This document shows, piece by piece, positions 11,059-23,054 of a DNA stretch of 42,581 nt (position 1 is its first letter; every line of letters starts with the position of its first letter). A program made the translations under genes and the position numbers. The notes under the pieces are model-generated. The model worked only from the letters and a program-made list of their open reading frames with translations, did not search any database and was not told where the DNA came from. The DNA lies in assembly GCA_032718475.1 (NCBI GenBank), contig JAUCBJ010005109.1, positions 1 through 42,581 on the forward strand. Reading direction: 5' to 3'. This DNA is from Nemertoderma westbladi. Taxonomy: Eukaryota; Xenacoelomorpha; Nemertodermatida; Nemertodermatidae.

Positions 11059-12618
11059 GGATAGTATTTATGTTATGATATCTGTCATTCACCTGAGATA
11101 GCAATACAACATTTATAGTGAATTTAAAGAATGCTGTCTGGGCTGGAATAGCAATACTGGTTGTCTATTACTATTCCTCTCTGGTTAGTCTTAGCAACAA
11201 CTCCCAGCCAGCAGCAGAGACTTGACCAATAATCATTCCCAGCAACTGGGAATGACACACACATCCCATCTATGTACCAGCATGTTGGCCAATAAATGAG
11301 CAGTATTTAATGAGAATAAATTTTTTTTGCCGTTTTAATTACTTTAGATCAATTAAAGACACAATTATTAAAGCAAATCACTTGAACTAATTAAAAACTA
11401 TAATAGAATGGCGTATGGGGATTACATCTGTATAATTTTTAATTATAATTATTTAAATCTTATACTGTAAAACAATTAATTTCCTTTAAAAGGCAGGTTG
11501 AAAATGGTGTTTTTACCGTAATAACTTAATTAACTAATTAACTGCTATTATCTTAGCTTCTCGAAGGCCACACTGAAATTCTACTTGGAAAATTTCTAAA
11601 CTTTTGCCAAACAACATGTGTACCAAGTTTGGATAGATTTCATCAAAGATTGGCCGAGTTATTAACGTTTAAAATTGAACGCGACAGAACGACAGAACGA
11701 CAGGTTGATTAATGGTACCACTACGCTAAGGCTCACTCACTTCGTGGCTCGCCCCACAGAACGACACGTTCGTGGGGCCTTCGCGCAGCACGAGGCCCAG
11801 TTATTAGATACAAATTAAAATTGAGCGACTGTATCACAAAATCAGGTTTTGAGAAATTTACCCACACCACCAATCAATCAAAGAAAGGGGGACAGTACGT
11901 GTTCACCCCTTTTAATCCCCCCCCCCCCAACCTTCCCAACCACCAATACATAACCGGGACATCTACCACCCACGGAAGGGTAGCACGAACTTATTTCCAA
12001 TCGCACGTTAAATATGCAAAGCCAGGTGGTTTATAGGAATATAATAAACGCAGTACTCGTTTTCATTATAAGCCTCTTTGCGTTCGTCCTGTTTTGTATT
12101 TAAATATATTTCTTAAACGCAGGCTGACGATATTTATAATAATAATAACTAGGGATGCGATCAATATGTGAAGCCAGGTGGTTTATATAATAATTTAGTC
12201 AACGAGGTACTCGTCTTCATTATATGCCTCGTTGCGCTCGTCGCTTGTCCTGTTTTGTCATAAAATATTTTTCCTAAACGCAGACTGACGATCTTTATAC
12301 AGTTATAACTATGCGAAGTTTCGAAACTGTGCGATACATCTATGTGGAGATGTGTGATATGTGGAGATGTGTGATACAACGCCAACGCATCTTATGCCGA
12401 TGTAGTAATATGGGTATTGAAATAATATTAAATCAATGTACACTCTTAAAGCTGCAGCGAAAAAATATAGCTAATTTCCTAGGTTACATATAAAATAATA
12501 ATATTATTTTTAAGAACATTAATTTTACTACTTTGCAAAAATTCAATTAAAAAATAACCAGACATATACATTGTGGAATAAACTATTTCAGATAAGCCTA
12601 CACAACAGCCATGCCATG
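11059..12618 (+). repeat. 1.5-kb tandem repeat, copy 2
   Basis: By eye this is nearly identical to copy 1 throughout. It differs by a 64-bp segment (GGTTGATTAATGGTACCACT...) near 11702-11765 that copy 1 lacks, by a shorter C run (12 bases, 11917-11928), and by scattered substitutions and small indels. The Y subrepeats are at about 12003 and 12160. Confidence 0.88.
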
Positions 12619-13396
12619 GATGGTTTATGTTATTATATCTGTCATTTACCTGAGATCAACACTTATAGTAGAGTCAATACAGGAAGGATGTTGGAATGCT
12701 GCCTGGGCTGGAATAGCAATACTGGTTGCCTATTACAATTTCTCTCTGGTTAGTCTACAGCCACAACTCCAAGCTAGCTCCACACCAGCAGAGACTTGAC
12801 CAATAATCATTCCCAGCAACTAGCTGCCTTAACACACATCCTTCCATCTATGTACCAGCATGTTAGCCAATAAATGAGCAGTATTTAATGAGAATCAATT
12901 TTTTATAACGTTTTAATTACTTTAGATCAATTAAAGACACAATTAATAAAGCAAATCACTTGAACTAATTAAAAACTATAATAGAATGGCGTATGTGGAT
13001 TACATCTGTATAATTTTTAAGTATAATTATTTAAATCTTATACTGTAAAACAATTAATTTCCTTTAACAGGCAGGTTGAAAATGGTGTTTTTACCGTAAT
13101 CAACTTAATTAACTAGTTAACTGCTATTATCTTAGCTTCTCGAAGGCCACACGGAAATTCTACTTGGAAAATTTCTAAACTTTTGCCAAACAACATGTGT
13201 ACCAAGTTTGGATAGATTTCATCAAAGATTGGCTGAGTTATTAACGTTTAAAATTGGACGCGACAGAACGACAGGTTGATTAATGGTACCACTACGCTAA
13301 GGCTCACTCACTTCGTGGCTCGCCCCACAGAACGACAGGTTGATTAATGGTACCACTACGCTAAGGCTCACTCACTTCGTGGCTCGCCCCACAGAT
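12619..13396 (+). repeat. 1.5-kb tandem repeat, copy 3 (first half only)
   Basis: This is the X half of the unit, more diverged from copies 1-2 and sharing the AGTAGAGTCAATACAGGAAG variant with copy 0. It ends in two tandem 64-bp blocks (see 13263) and then leaves the repeat at CAGATGCAGAGG. The outermost copies (0 and 3) resembling each other more than the inner ones fits homogenisation of the array centre. Confidence 0.85.
13263..13396 (+). repeat. 64-bp sub-unit duplicated
   Basis: The block from GACAGAACGACAGGTTGATT to GGCTCGCCCCA is present twice in a row here, once in copies 0 and 2 and absent from copy 1, so it varies in number between repeat copies. Confidence 0.85.
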
Positions 13397-14490
13397 GCAG
13401 AGGCATTCTCGGGGAACAATATCATGCGTTCAACAGATAGGTTTAATTTAATATAGTTTAATTTTATTAACAAGATTAATGCAATATATTACTGTAATTT
13501 AATAATAATATAATATAAGATTAATTAAGTGAAACTGCAGTGCAGTTTATCTGTGTATACGCAGTTTCATTGTAATGACCTGAAGAAGCTGTTGGGAGAA
13601 AGCTTGTAATAACTTTTGTTATTCATTTCATTAGTCACCTGAGGTCAACCCGTACTCTTAACTGTTTAATATGATAACTACGGTGACGAGAGCGCAAGAA
13701 TTCCTTCTTAAAAACTAAGAAAGGCTTTCAACTTTCAAGTACGATAGAACAGATACAATCTTGTGTTGTTTTAACTTAATAGAGATATTGAAATATCCCC
13801 TGCCCCTGGCGTTTTCTATTTGAGCATATTTTAAATGTTTGCCTGATATTCAATTGATGTGTACCGCTTTCTGGCAAAGCGGCACCCAGTTTAAACTATC
13901 AATCACAGCTAGCGAGTAGCGACCCACGGACGGCGACCTTCAAACAAACAGGTGCAGAGCCGGAAAGAACTGTCGTGTTGCTGTTTGCTTGGCTTGTGGT
14001 CCCATTTGATAACTTAATAGATTTGGGCAGACTGGGCGGTCGCTCTGACCATATACACAGCGCGCGCATCTACAATGCCTAGAACATCTATTGGAACAGC
14101 CAATTAGTGAGCTCGAATCATTCCTCTGCATTCATGCGCTATTTTAATCATTACTTTGTATAACACAATAGCATACAGATACCAACGTTTTAACCCCAGC
14201 AGTGCGGCAAAGAAGGGCTGGTTGACCATTTAAATGCATGGGTAAAGGAATTCGGCGTTCACATTCCTAAGGCTCTGTGGGCTAAACAGATTTAAAAAGT
14301 ACTATACACTAATATAGATAGGGCAACAGAACTGTCTAAGACACAAATACCAACACATTCCGATAGCCCCAAATTATGGCAACTCCGACTTTAAAGAGTT
14401 AAAATATAAATTAATAAAAACATCTATGAAACAATAAAAATATAAAAATATGTATTACTCAGTAATAAATAAAACTCAGTAACAATTTCT

Positions 14491-14736
14491 TATATTACTG
14501 TACTGCAGTGAAAAATATTTTTTTATTACTGCAGTAATAAATATTTGAAACTGCAGTAACAAATATTTATTACTGCAGACTTAACAAATATTTATTACTG
14601 CTGTTTAAAATATTAAAAAAATTTTTTTTTACTGCAGTAACAAATAATTGTTACTGCAGAAAAATAATTTTTTTTTATTACTGCAGTAATAATTAATAGT
14701 CACTGCAGTAACAAATATTTAATACTGCAGTATTTT
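14491..14736. repeat. palindromic TTACTGCAGTAA repeat cluster
   Basis: Words of the form ATTACTGCAGTAATAAATATT recur irregularly about every 25-40 bases, on both strands because the core TTACTGCAGTAA is its own reverse complement. The cluster can fold into several hairpins. It looks like local slippage of a palindromic unit and is non-coding. Confidence 0.75.
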
Positions 14737-14907
14737 TTGGAGGCAGTCTTATTGTTTCATAGAGTTTTTTATTACTTATATTTCGACTCTTTAGTCAAAG
14801 TCAATATACCCCATACCATAGCCAGCTTCAGGCAGGACTGTATGAAATGACTGACAGTACTACTTTGAAATCTTTGAGGACACACTTTGTCATTTCTTGG
14901 ACTACTT

Positions 14908-15117
14908 TTAGAACTTTGAGACACTTTTAGTTCTTTGAAAAAATCTCAAAGAACATATGCACTTTGAGACCCCGACTGTATCTCGCACTGATTCAACATC
15001 CTGACAATCTATTGCTACGTCCTTGTTTTTGTGTCGTCGAAGCTCGTTTAAAACAGAATCGCACGCGACTTGATGCACCGCTGGTTGAATAACCACTCTC
15101 CGCTCAACCATCTGCAT
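14908..15117 (-). pseudogene. possible fragment of an EXD1-like 3'-5' exonuclease
   Basis: The frame opens with ATG and reads MQMVERRVVIQPAVHQVACD and on to LNELRRHKNKDVAIDC. The pattern of a conserved hydrophobic start, then a leucine-rich helix, a charged HK turn and VAxDC resembles the start of DEDD-type 3'-5' exonuclease domains (EXD1/Egalitarian type), where D-C-E-G holds the first catalytic acids. Here the expected Glu is Gln (DCQD), and the similarity fades after it. It could be a first exon with a donor I cannot place, a dead fragment, or chance. The similarity is from memory of the family pattern. Confidence 0.25.
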
Positions 15118-16942
15118 TTTTCAGCTTTATTTTCAAGTATATTGGACTGTGCTAGGATAGATTATCAGCGATGTCTATATCTCCAGCTTCTTGGTATTGG
15201 TCTATTACTGTATTATAGAAACGATTGTAATGATGATGTTATCTAGAGGAAATTGGAACAGATGTCGTATTAGGGAGCCTATAGGCATACTGTAAGAAAG
15301 ACTTATAGGGAATAAGTACTGGAGCATTATTTATTGACAGCCAGCAGCTCAGTTTTATAGCTTTTTTTTGTACATACAATTTACATACATTACAGCCAGC
15401 CGGGCGTCGTCTACAGTATGTAACGTCCGTAGATTTATAGCACGCATTATTTATATGAAGACCGTATTCAGAAAATTTCAGTCGAATTTTATAATAAGAA
15501 GAGGAAGTTTTACAGAAAGCGGCAAACATCAATAGAAGCAAATAAATGTCGCTTGATTAAAAATTAAGATTGGCCTATTCATTTTCGAAAAGCGCCTTGC
15601 TGCGTAAATTATTATTGTGATTTTAATAAACTATTACCGTATTTATTGGCAGTCATTTATTGACCTCCTAAACAAAATCATTTTTCCCTAAATTTGAACA
15701 GGAAATTCACTAAAATATTAATTACCACTTAACTATATTAATAAAAATAATATAATACTGTATGTCTAAAATCTGGAAATTATAACTAATAAAGCACCAC
15801 AAGCTTTCTGACAGCAAAAATTTAAAGTTGAATAAACTGATACTTTTTGGTGTTCATTCATTTTGGGATGTAAATTATTTATTTATCTGATCTCGTATAT
15901 TTTTCATTTAACATATTTTTTAGGTACAATATATAAACTTCCGAATACACAAGGCGGCCATGTCTGTCTGAGGATTAAGCACGATGACAAGTTCTACTGT
16001 ACTTAAGTGAGAGCTTCAACTAGCTGTTGAGGAGTCCTCATATGATTACTTTAGAATATCGACAAGATCTACAGTTAGCTTAAAAGAAGTGTGAGATACG
16101 ATTAAACACCTAATTTTGTTTGTTTGCCTGTGCAAATAAACAAAAATACTTCATCTTCTGTATTTATGTCTCTAAGGGATAAAGGAAGTGGAACATTCGT
16201 GTAACATTGCTGCTATCTTTCCATCTTGTGAATCCCATACTGTCCGAAACCCCTTTTCAACCACAAACACACTACGTGAGTAAGTGACAGGCGTATTCTT
16301 TCCCTCCAGGACCAGACTTTTGCCTGGAAGGTTCAAAGTGATTAACCGCTTGTCGTAATACTATGGGTGGAGCCTTCGTTGATAACACTAGAGTCGGTAC
16401 CATCATTATTGTTACTGCTGTATCTCTATATGACTTCCATTGTACATTTTGTTGAACTCTGTGCTACTGTATCAACGTTTGGTCTAAGTTAGACTCACCA
16501 GTAGTAGAATTACTTTATCAGGGATTCTATTAAAATAAATTTTTGATATCTTAGCGTTTCCATATAAAGTCTATTTTGTTTTCCGTGATGAAATCCAACA
16601 ATAATTAATGGTAATTTTCAATGTGAGTCTAATTTGCAGAATTTTTCCTTACATCTTTGAAATTTAAATTAAAATTAGTTACTCCACTGACTGGCCAAAA
16701 ATCAATCAGTCTCATTACATTTTGCAGCTCCGCGATCCACTGTGTTTCCATATTATAAGATACAGCTGTTATAAACTTTGAATGGCACTTTTTGTTAAAG
16801 TTGTCGCAACATAAAAGATATAAATATATACATTAATTATTGATGCTACAATATATATTACACCCAGAAAATTGTGATGTTCAATTAGATTGTCAAGTCA
16901 AGGTTAGATTATCTCACTGAAAATGCTGACACGTAATCACTT

Positions 16943-16969
16943 GGGGGGGGGGGGGGGGGGGGGGGGGGG
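16943..16969 (+). repeat. 27-base poly(G) tract
   Basis: An uninterrupted run of G following AATCACTT. It is one of eight C or G homopolymers of 12 bases or more in the window. Confidence 0.95.
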
Positions 16970-17546
16970 TGCTTCCCGAAGTAGTTGAGAATCCGCTGGC
17001 GTTTTCACGGTGAGAGATGCAGTCTGCAGTAGTGCATAGCATCTTCCAACAAACTGGCTGTGGGCTTACATATACCGATACGAGCAGATAAACATTAATT
17101 TACTTACCTATTTTAATTTAATTTATCCTCCACGTCAGCCTAATCTCTCTTTTTACCACTGCTCATATTTTATTTATTTTAATTATTTAATAGCATCCTC
17201 GTAACCAGACATATACTGAACCATAGCCTTCATTATTCAATTAAATTTAACCGCGTACGTACTAATTTTAACATGTAAATTATGTAAACATATTTTTAAT
17301 TTATATTCATATCACTGAAGACGTGTTTGTACACGAAATGGCCATATGGTAAAAGGAATTTGTTTTACTTAGAATCGTGGATGATTGAATCCACTGCATT
17401 GGACTTCATTGGAGTTCTAAGTTCGCTTCTCCTCTCCTCTAGCGTGTGCTAAGTAATTTGTATAAATTGGATCTAAGTTCACGTAAGATCTAAGTTCGCA
17501 TCGCGACTAGCATGATAATTACCAAAGGCTTTAAATAGCATAAAGT

Positions 17547-18815
17547 GGGATCTAAGTTCACCTAGTTAGGTTCTAAGTTCACATAGTTAGGATCTATGTT
17601 CACCGAGTTAGGATCTAAGTTGACCTAGTTAGGTTCTAAGTTGACCTAGTTAGGATCTAAGTTGACCTAGTTAGGATCTAAGTTCACCGAGTTAGGATCT
17701 AAATTCACCTAGTTAGGATCTAAGTTCACCTAGTTAGGATCTAAGTTCACCTAGTTAGGTTCTAAGTTCACATAGTTAGGATCTAAGTTCACCTAGTTAG
17801 GATCTAAGTTCACCTAGTTAGGTTCTAAGTTCACCTAGTTAGGATCTAAGTTCACCGAGTTAGGATCTAAGTTCACCTAGTTAGGATCTAAATTCACCTA
17901 GTTAGGATCTAAGTTCACCTAGTTAGGTTCTAAGTTCACATAGTTAGGATCTAAGTTAACCTACTTAGGATCTAAGTTGACCTAGTTAGGATCTAAGTTC
18001 ACCCAGTTAGGATCTAAGTTCACCCAGTTAGGATCTAAGTTCGCATAGTTAGGATCTAAGTTCACCTAGTTAGGATCTAAGTTCACCTAGTTAGGATCTA
18101 AGTTCACCTAGTTAGGATCTAAGTTCACCTAGTTAGGTTCTAAGTTCACATAGTTAGGATCTAAGTTAACCTACTTAGGATCTAAGTTGACCTAGTTAGG
18201 ATCTAAGTTCACCCAGTTAGGATCTAAGTTCACTCAGTTAGGATCTAAGTTCGCATAGTTAGAATCTAAGTTCACCTACTTAGGATCTAAGTTGACCTAG
18301 TTAGGATCTAAGTTCACCGAGTTAGGTTCTAAGTTCACATAGTTAGGATCTGAGTTCACCTAGTTAGGATCTAAGTTCACCCAGTTAGGATCTAAGTTCA
18401 CCCAGTTAGGATCTTAGTTCACATAGTTAGAATCTAAGTTCACCTACTTAGGATCTAAGTTGACCTAGTTAGGATCTAAGTTCACCCAGTTAGGATCTAA
18501 GTTCGCATAGTTAGAATCTAAGTTCACCTACTTAGGATCTAAGTTGACCTAGTTAGGTTCTAAGTTCACCTACTTAGGATCTAAGTTGACCTAGTTAGGA
18601 TCTAAGTTCACCGAGTTAGGTTCTAAGTTCACATAGTTAGGATCTAAGTTCACCTAGTTAGGGTCTAAGTTCACCTAGTTAGGGTCTGAGTTCACCTAGT
18701 TAGGATCTAAGTTCACCTAGTTAGGATCTAAGTTCACCTAGTTAGGATCTAAGTTCACCTAGTTAGGATCTAAGTTCACCGAGTTAGGATCTAAGTTCAC
18801 CTACTTAGGATCCAA
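17547..18815 (+). repeat. 21-bp minisatellite, copy A, about 60 units
   Basis: The unit is GGATCTAAGTTCACCTAGTTA, with recurring variants (GTTGACC, CACCGAG, CACATAG, CACCCAG, CTACTTA). Runs of variants repeat in the same order (for example around 17930-18060 and 18140-18250), showing duplication of multi-unit blocks. Isolated decayed units lie outside both edges (17467 and 18838). It is non-coding. Confidence 0.95.
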
Positions 18816-18863
18816 GTTCATCGAAGTCAGGCCTTGCAGGATCTAAGTTCGTTTTACCCAACA

Positions 18864-18869
18864 GAACCA
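18864..18869. other. unoccupied target site of the DDE transposon
   Basis: GAACCA occurs once here, in the context CCCAACAGAACCAGTATCAC. In copy B the same context is split by the 3.4-kb element, with GAACCA on both sides. This is the pre-insertion sequence. Confidence 0.9.
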
Positions 18870-18915
18870 GTATCACGTCCAGGTCGCACAGTATTAAAAC
18901 AACATGCAGTAGTAT

Positions 18916-19974
18916 ACTACGGGCAGATCTGCCACTGCTACAGCAAAGAAGCTAGTTCCAGGAGGGCCCACGCCCCACGGCACCGTAACCATGTAGGATG
19001 GGACCCCTCCACGCGGTAGGCATAAAGTAAACTGCAAGTGGGGTCCCTGCGAGGGGAAAAATGGAATATAGGACAGCAAAATGAACCAAGAGTTAATAAA
19101 CAAAAATAGGAAGTACTGTAGTAATAATATGGAACCTCAGAATGAGGAGACACTCGATGAGTTATGGTTAGATAACAGCCAAAAAATATAACCAATGAAC
19201 AGAGGCATTAAGGATTAGCAAACAAATACCGTGACTTGTTGAAGTTGAAAAACACATAGTTCAGATAGAGCCATGATAAAAAGTAGAAACCAAGAGAGAG
19301 GATTCAGATACTAATGGGAAAATTGAGAAAGGAACCAGAATGGGCTTGGCTTAGTTAGTATGACCACTGTGGGATTTAAAAAACACAAGAGAATAATATT
19401 AATATGTTACCCATAAACTGCTATGAAATCAAACTGATAATGTCGTTGGAAAACCAGTGGCACCACAAAAAGGAATACGATTTGATTGTTACTGTGATTT
19501 CCATGTCAATAATGCCAGAAAAGCAGTGCACAATGTATTAATTACCATGAGACTAGAATGAGACTAGAGAAAATCGCTGTGCTACGACAGTATGTCATAA
19601 TGAGAGAGGAATAAATTGAGCAACAACACTATATTTTATATATCTCTTCTACAAAATCAGTAATTTATATTTAATGACCTTAAACTACGCATTCATTAGT
19701 CACAGCTGCAATGTGAATGGTATTAATACATTACAAATGTCGATATATTACTGAATATTATAATGTACTGTATAACTTTCTTATATCCATACTTTGGAGG
19801 GTGTGCTTGTATATTAGGAATAACATATATATTTAATACTATAGCTTAAAATAATTTACTTTCCTAATAGGTTAACTGTGGCCATGGGTCGGAAGCCATG
19901 GGGCTTTATAGGGTTTTGCTAAACTCTAGTACCATAGATAGGCTAAAAGAGAGACTAATACTTCCGTATAAGAT
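18916..19974. other. non-coding part of duplicated unit A
   Basis: I see no gene. It opens with a palindromic GGGCAGATCTGCC and a GC-rich ~120-bp block, then AT-rich DNA. The short open frames on either strand are not conserved in length in copy B. Confidence 0.5.
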
Positions 19975-20232
19975 AAGAATATGAGAAAAAATAAGAATGC
20001 ATGCTGATCCACTCCATCAGTTGCTGCTTGTAGATTGTGGTAGAAATTTTCCACCTCCTCTACTGGGGCAACACTAGTTGGAGAGTAGCACACAACCAGA
20101 ACCACCTTAGGAAACTTCTTAGCCAGTCTTCCAGAACATGAGAAGTGGCAACGGATGATGCGGTTGGAGATTTGTTGAATCTGCAGGTGAAGTTAGATTC
20201 ATCAATAGACCAATTCCACCATTGCCACTACC
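19975..20232 (-). pseudogene. degenerate LINE endonuclease fragment, copy A
   Basis: On the minus strand the sequence encodes pieces of an AP-endonuclease-like domain of a non-LTR retrotransposon: GGIGL near the upstream end, then an LAKKFPKVVL...CYSPTSVAP segment, then EEVENFYHNLQAATDGVDQHAF, which is the usual VCYSPTN...EVxxFYxxL block. Relative to copy B, this copy has lost about 11 bases near 20175, breaking the frame between the two halves. It stops before the GDFN motif and no RT follows, so it is a dead fragment. Confidence 0.7.
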
Positions 20233-20478
20233 ATCGTCTGATGCGAGGGCATGTCATCAACGGCCTCATGTCCTTAATCAGAACATCGTCAGTCTATCCA
20301 GTCTTGAATACCAACAGCGCTAAGGCAATGCTTATCTGCCAGGACAGCCAGCTCGCCCTGTTGCATTGGGGACTCGGCTATATATATGTAGATATCTATA
20401 GGCTTTCCAGGATTTGGAAGTCACAGAGAATCAATCGGAAACTTAAAGAGTAGTAAGGTAAACAACTTAATTGAAACA

Positions 20479-20726
20479 GCGTCTGTCATAGACTACTATA
20501 TTAAGGACTTTACCGAACGGCTCTTGCCTCTCCCACCTACTATGGTTACTATTGTGTATATGTAACATATGCGGTATAAGGCCAGTCCGCGGAAGTAATT
20601 TAATTACTTCGCATTTACTAGTTGGCGCTTGACCTTGTACCACATTAGTTAATAACCCGTCATATTAAGTTGATGGGGTTGCAGACGTTTGGTAAAGTCT
20701 TTAACATGATAGACTATGACAGACGC
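20479..20726. mobile_element. fold-back MITE, copy A
   Basis: A 248-bp segment bounded by imperfect 36-bp inverted repeats: GCGTCTGTCATAGACTACTA at 20479-20514, and its complement ending CTATGACAGACGC at 20691-20726. An inner palindrome, GAAGTAATTTAATTACTTC, lies at about 20595. No ORF. I cannot fix a target duplication, and the same element sits at the same place in copy B, so it predates the duplication. Confidence 0.75.
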
Positions 20727-20865
20727 AGCAACAAAAAGGTGAATAAACACTGATTAGCGCTAGGCAACAATACTATATAGGTTATAGTATTTATAATATT
20801 ATTTTTACTTGATTATTGTACTTAAATCCATCACCATTACTATTTTAAAAATTTCTTCCACCACC

Positions 20866-21281
20866 TCACCCGTTTATCCCACTATCCTCGCTATCTACAT
20901 CCTCCACATTATTACCATTACCACCACCACCACCCAACATTCCCATCAACATTTCGATTGTCTCTTCCATCGCCTTCTCCTGCGCACACCTATCCACCTC
21001 CCGGGATCTCCTATCTCCCCAGCCGCTATCTCTAACTCCCAATCTTCTCCTCACGCACACTTGTTCTTCTTTTGCTCTTCCTCCAAATAATATTTTATCT
21101 CCTCCCACTCGTTCCTTGGATTTAATAACCTTTCCACCCGCGCTTCTTCTTTATCCCTTTCATACATCGCCACCAGTATCATATCATTCTCATGATGGAT
21201 AAACGTTAGATGGTTTACTGTAAAAAAAAACATAAACAATGAGATGGATGGAAGGTAATGGTACCACGAGAGATTATCCAC
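20866..21281 (-). pseudogene. decayed ORF of charged protein, copy A
   Basis: Two overlapping minus-strand frames (21051-21281 and 20866-21108) together read as a charged, Glu/Arg-rich segment (MYERDKEEARVERLL..., EEQKKNK) followed by an Arg-rich and Gly/Asn-rich end (MGMLGGGGGNGNN). In copy B the first frame runs on further (36380-36715). The composition resembles the C-terminal part of a coiled-coil accessory protein, but I recognise no family. Most differences between the copies do not favour a protein, so I treat it as a decayed or fortuitous frame. Confidence 0.25.
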
Positions 21282-21716
21282 CTCTTAATCCAAAAACCGC
21301 AGTGTTGTTATATATTATATTATATTTATATTGTCCGACAACTTCCATTAAGATGTATTGTATTAATCTATGGAACATGGCAGGTATTTTCTGGCTAATA
21401 TTTGGCCTTGACTTTCATTTAGGTACACTCTCTCAATCATCACTTAAAAAAAGACGGATAGCCATTATCGGCACATTCTACTTCGCCTCCTGTATGTATC
21501 TAAATTATTGCAAAAATAAATTATTATATATTCTCCCATCGTTATTTAGCTTAAATATTTAATTATAATTATGCTAAACATTAGCTGCACAGTCGCCTGT
21601 CGTCTGGACAAGTCGGATATATTGAGGATATCGCGAACTTCTACTCTCAACAGAGGTTTTCGATTAATGGTCTCCCTTTTAGTGAGAAGCTTGAGCAATT
21701 GCAATCATTTTAATTA

Positions 21717-21744
21717 GGGGGGAGGGGGGGGGGGGGGGGGGGGG
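21717..21744 (+). repeat. poly(G) tract, copy A
   Basis: Six G, one A, then 21 G. The homologous tract in copy B (37151-37174) is 24 uninterrupted G, so it has changed since the duplication. Confidence 0.95.
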
Positions 21745-22670
21745 TCGCATCCCCAAATTGAAACTCACATTTTTGTGTCTCTGGACCCTAAAATTGGGTG
21801 AAAATTATTTTTTGTGCTACCGGTACTAAACATCGTCTGGACTGTGTAAGAATAACGAATAACCAAACCATATATTTTTAAAATTGGCACCAAAATGGCT
21901 CCGTAAAGGCCAAAAGAGCCTTTTTGCGCCAAGGGCTATTTCTCCACCAATATTTGTTGAAATATATCGAAATTTGGAATATAAGTTCAGAAGAACCCTG
22001 CATCCAATTCTTCTGTAAAAATTTTGCCTCAAATGCACGGGGTCTTTTTAGAACAAAAAGGCCCCAAAAAAGATTTTTTGGGCCTTTTTAATATAAAAAG
22101 GTTCCAGGGTATTTCCTGGTTTCCAAATTAGTTCAGAAGAACTATGGAGAAAGGTATTCTTAAGAGGTGTACCAAATTTCAACTCATTTCACTCATTTCA
22201 GTTAAAATTGGTGGACAATTAGACCTTTTCATGAAAAAAAACGTCATTATGAGATATAGGGTGTTTAAAGTTTAAGGAACAATTCAAACCTTCCTGCCTT
22301 CCCGCAATTTAAGATAATACAATTTCTCTATGTTCATGTTCAACAATAACTTTTTCACAAATGAATGAAATTAAACAAAAAATTTTATGCTTGCTAAACA
22401 GATAGGCCTAACTAGTAAAATAACGTTTTAGCAATTTTATTCATATCTGCACCGTGAGAGCCTTTTTTATGAAAAGGGCCCCGCACAATTGTAAAATATA
22501 GTGCTGCTCGAAGGCTTGTCAAAAATCGAACTTGCTCATTACGTTTTGGGTAATCCTAATAACTCGAGTTTGAGAAAAGATATGAAAAAACTGCTTGCAG
22601 ATTTGAAATCTCCATTAAATTAGGTACCAGGAGGCTGCAAAGTAGGCTACAGTAGGCTAGAGGACATTGC
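21745..22670. other. non-coding part of duplicated unit A
   Basis: I see no gene. Around 22045-22100 it has AAAAAGGCCCC...GGGCCTTTTT words that can form hairpins. A 70-codon minus-strand frame (21826-22038) is also open in copy B, but has no recognisable domain. Confidence 0.45.
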
Positions 22671-22885
22671 TTTCGCCATGAGGACCAGCCAGTGCATAAT
22701 CTTCTACTTTGGAAGCCTCATGGAGTGAATAAGCATGGTGGACACTCTGGACAGCCCATGACTTTCTTGAGACGCATCTTAAACAGTTAAAGGACACTGG
22801 CCTTGAAGATGGGGATGATCTAGCAAATGTCATGGCCCATGGGTGATATGGAGTTGTGGCGGCGCAATTTTGTCGACAAGCCGGC
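22671..22885 (+). pseudogene. degenerate LINE 3' end, copy A
   Basis: Joined over two frames, the plus strand encodes a pattern typical of the last ~60 residues of some non-LTR retrotransposon polyproteins: LLWKPHGVNKHGGHSGQP, then FLETHLKQLKDTGLEDGDDL, then MELWRRNF. This corresponds to the G-R-P-x-x-(T/R)-(Y/F)-x-D-x-L-x-x-D-T-G-L ... W-R end seen in many invertebrate LINEs. It has frameshifts and an internal stop (after MAHG). It is present with the same breaks in copy B, so it was dead before the duplication. Confidence 0.6.
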
Positions 22886-23054
22886 ACAGCATTCTTAAAA
22901 ATGCAGCTGCAATGCAGCATGCCGATCCTACCTAGTAGTAGTAGGGTTGAAATGAAATGTTTAGGTATTGTTAGTCCTTCATATTCATTTAATATCTCAT
23001 CTATGACAGTTCTTCTGACTGTTTTTATATACAGAATATGATTATGGATTAAAT

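Larger units (their letters stand above)
13397..17448. other. mostly unannotated AT-rich DNA
   Basis: I see no confident gene. Open frames at 13940-14131 and 15239-15541 (minus) have no recognisable domain. The listed items are the CTGCAG palindrome cluster, the weak exonuclease-like frame at 14908-15117 and a poly(G) tract at 16943. Confidence 0.5.

Noticed and set aside
10593-12385. Minus-strand ORFs shared by the 1.5-kb repeat copies (ending ...KLLYKPPGFTY)
   Set aside because: Shared only because the DNA is repeated; their lengths and starts differ between copies and no domain is visible.
13940-14131. Cysteine-rich minus-strand ORF (CSNRCSRHCRCARC)
   Set aside because: Short, with no signal peptide and no matching family pattern; irregular cysteine spacing suggests chance.
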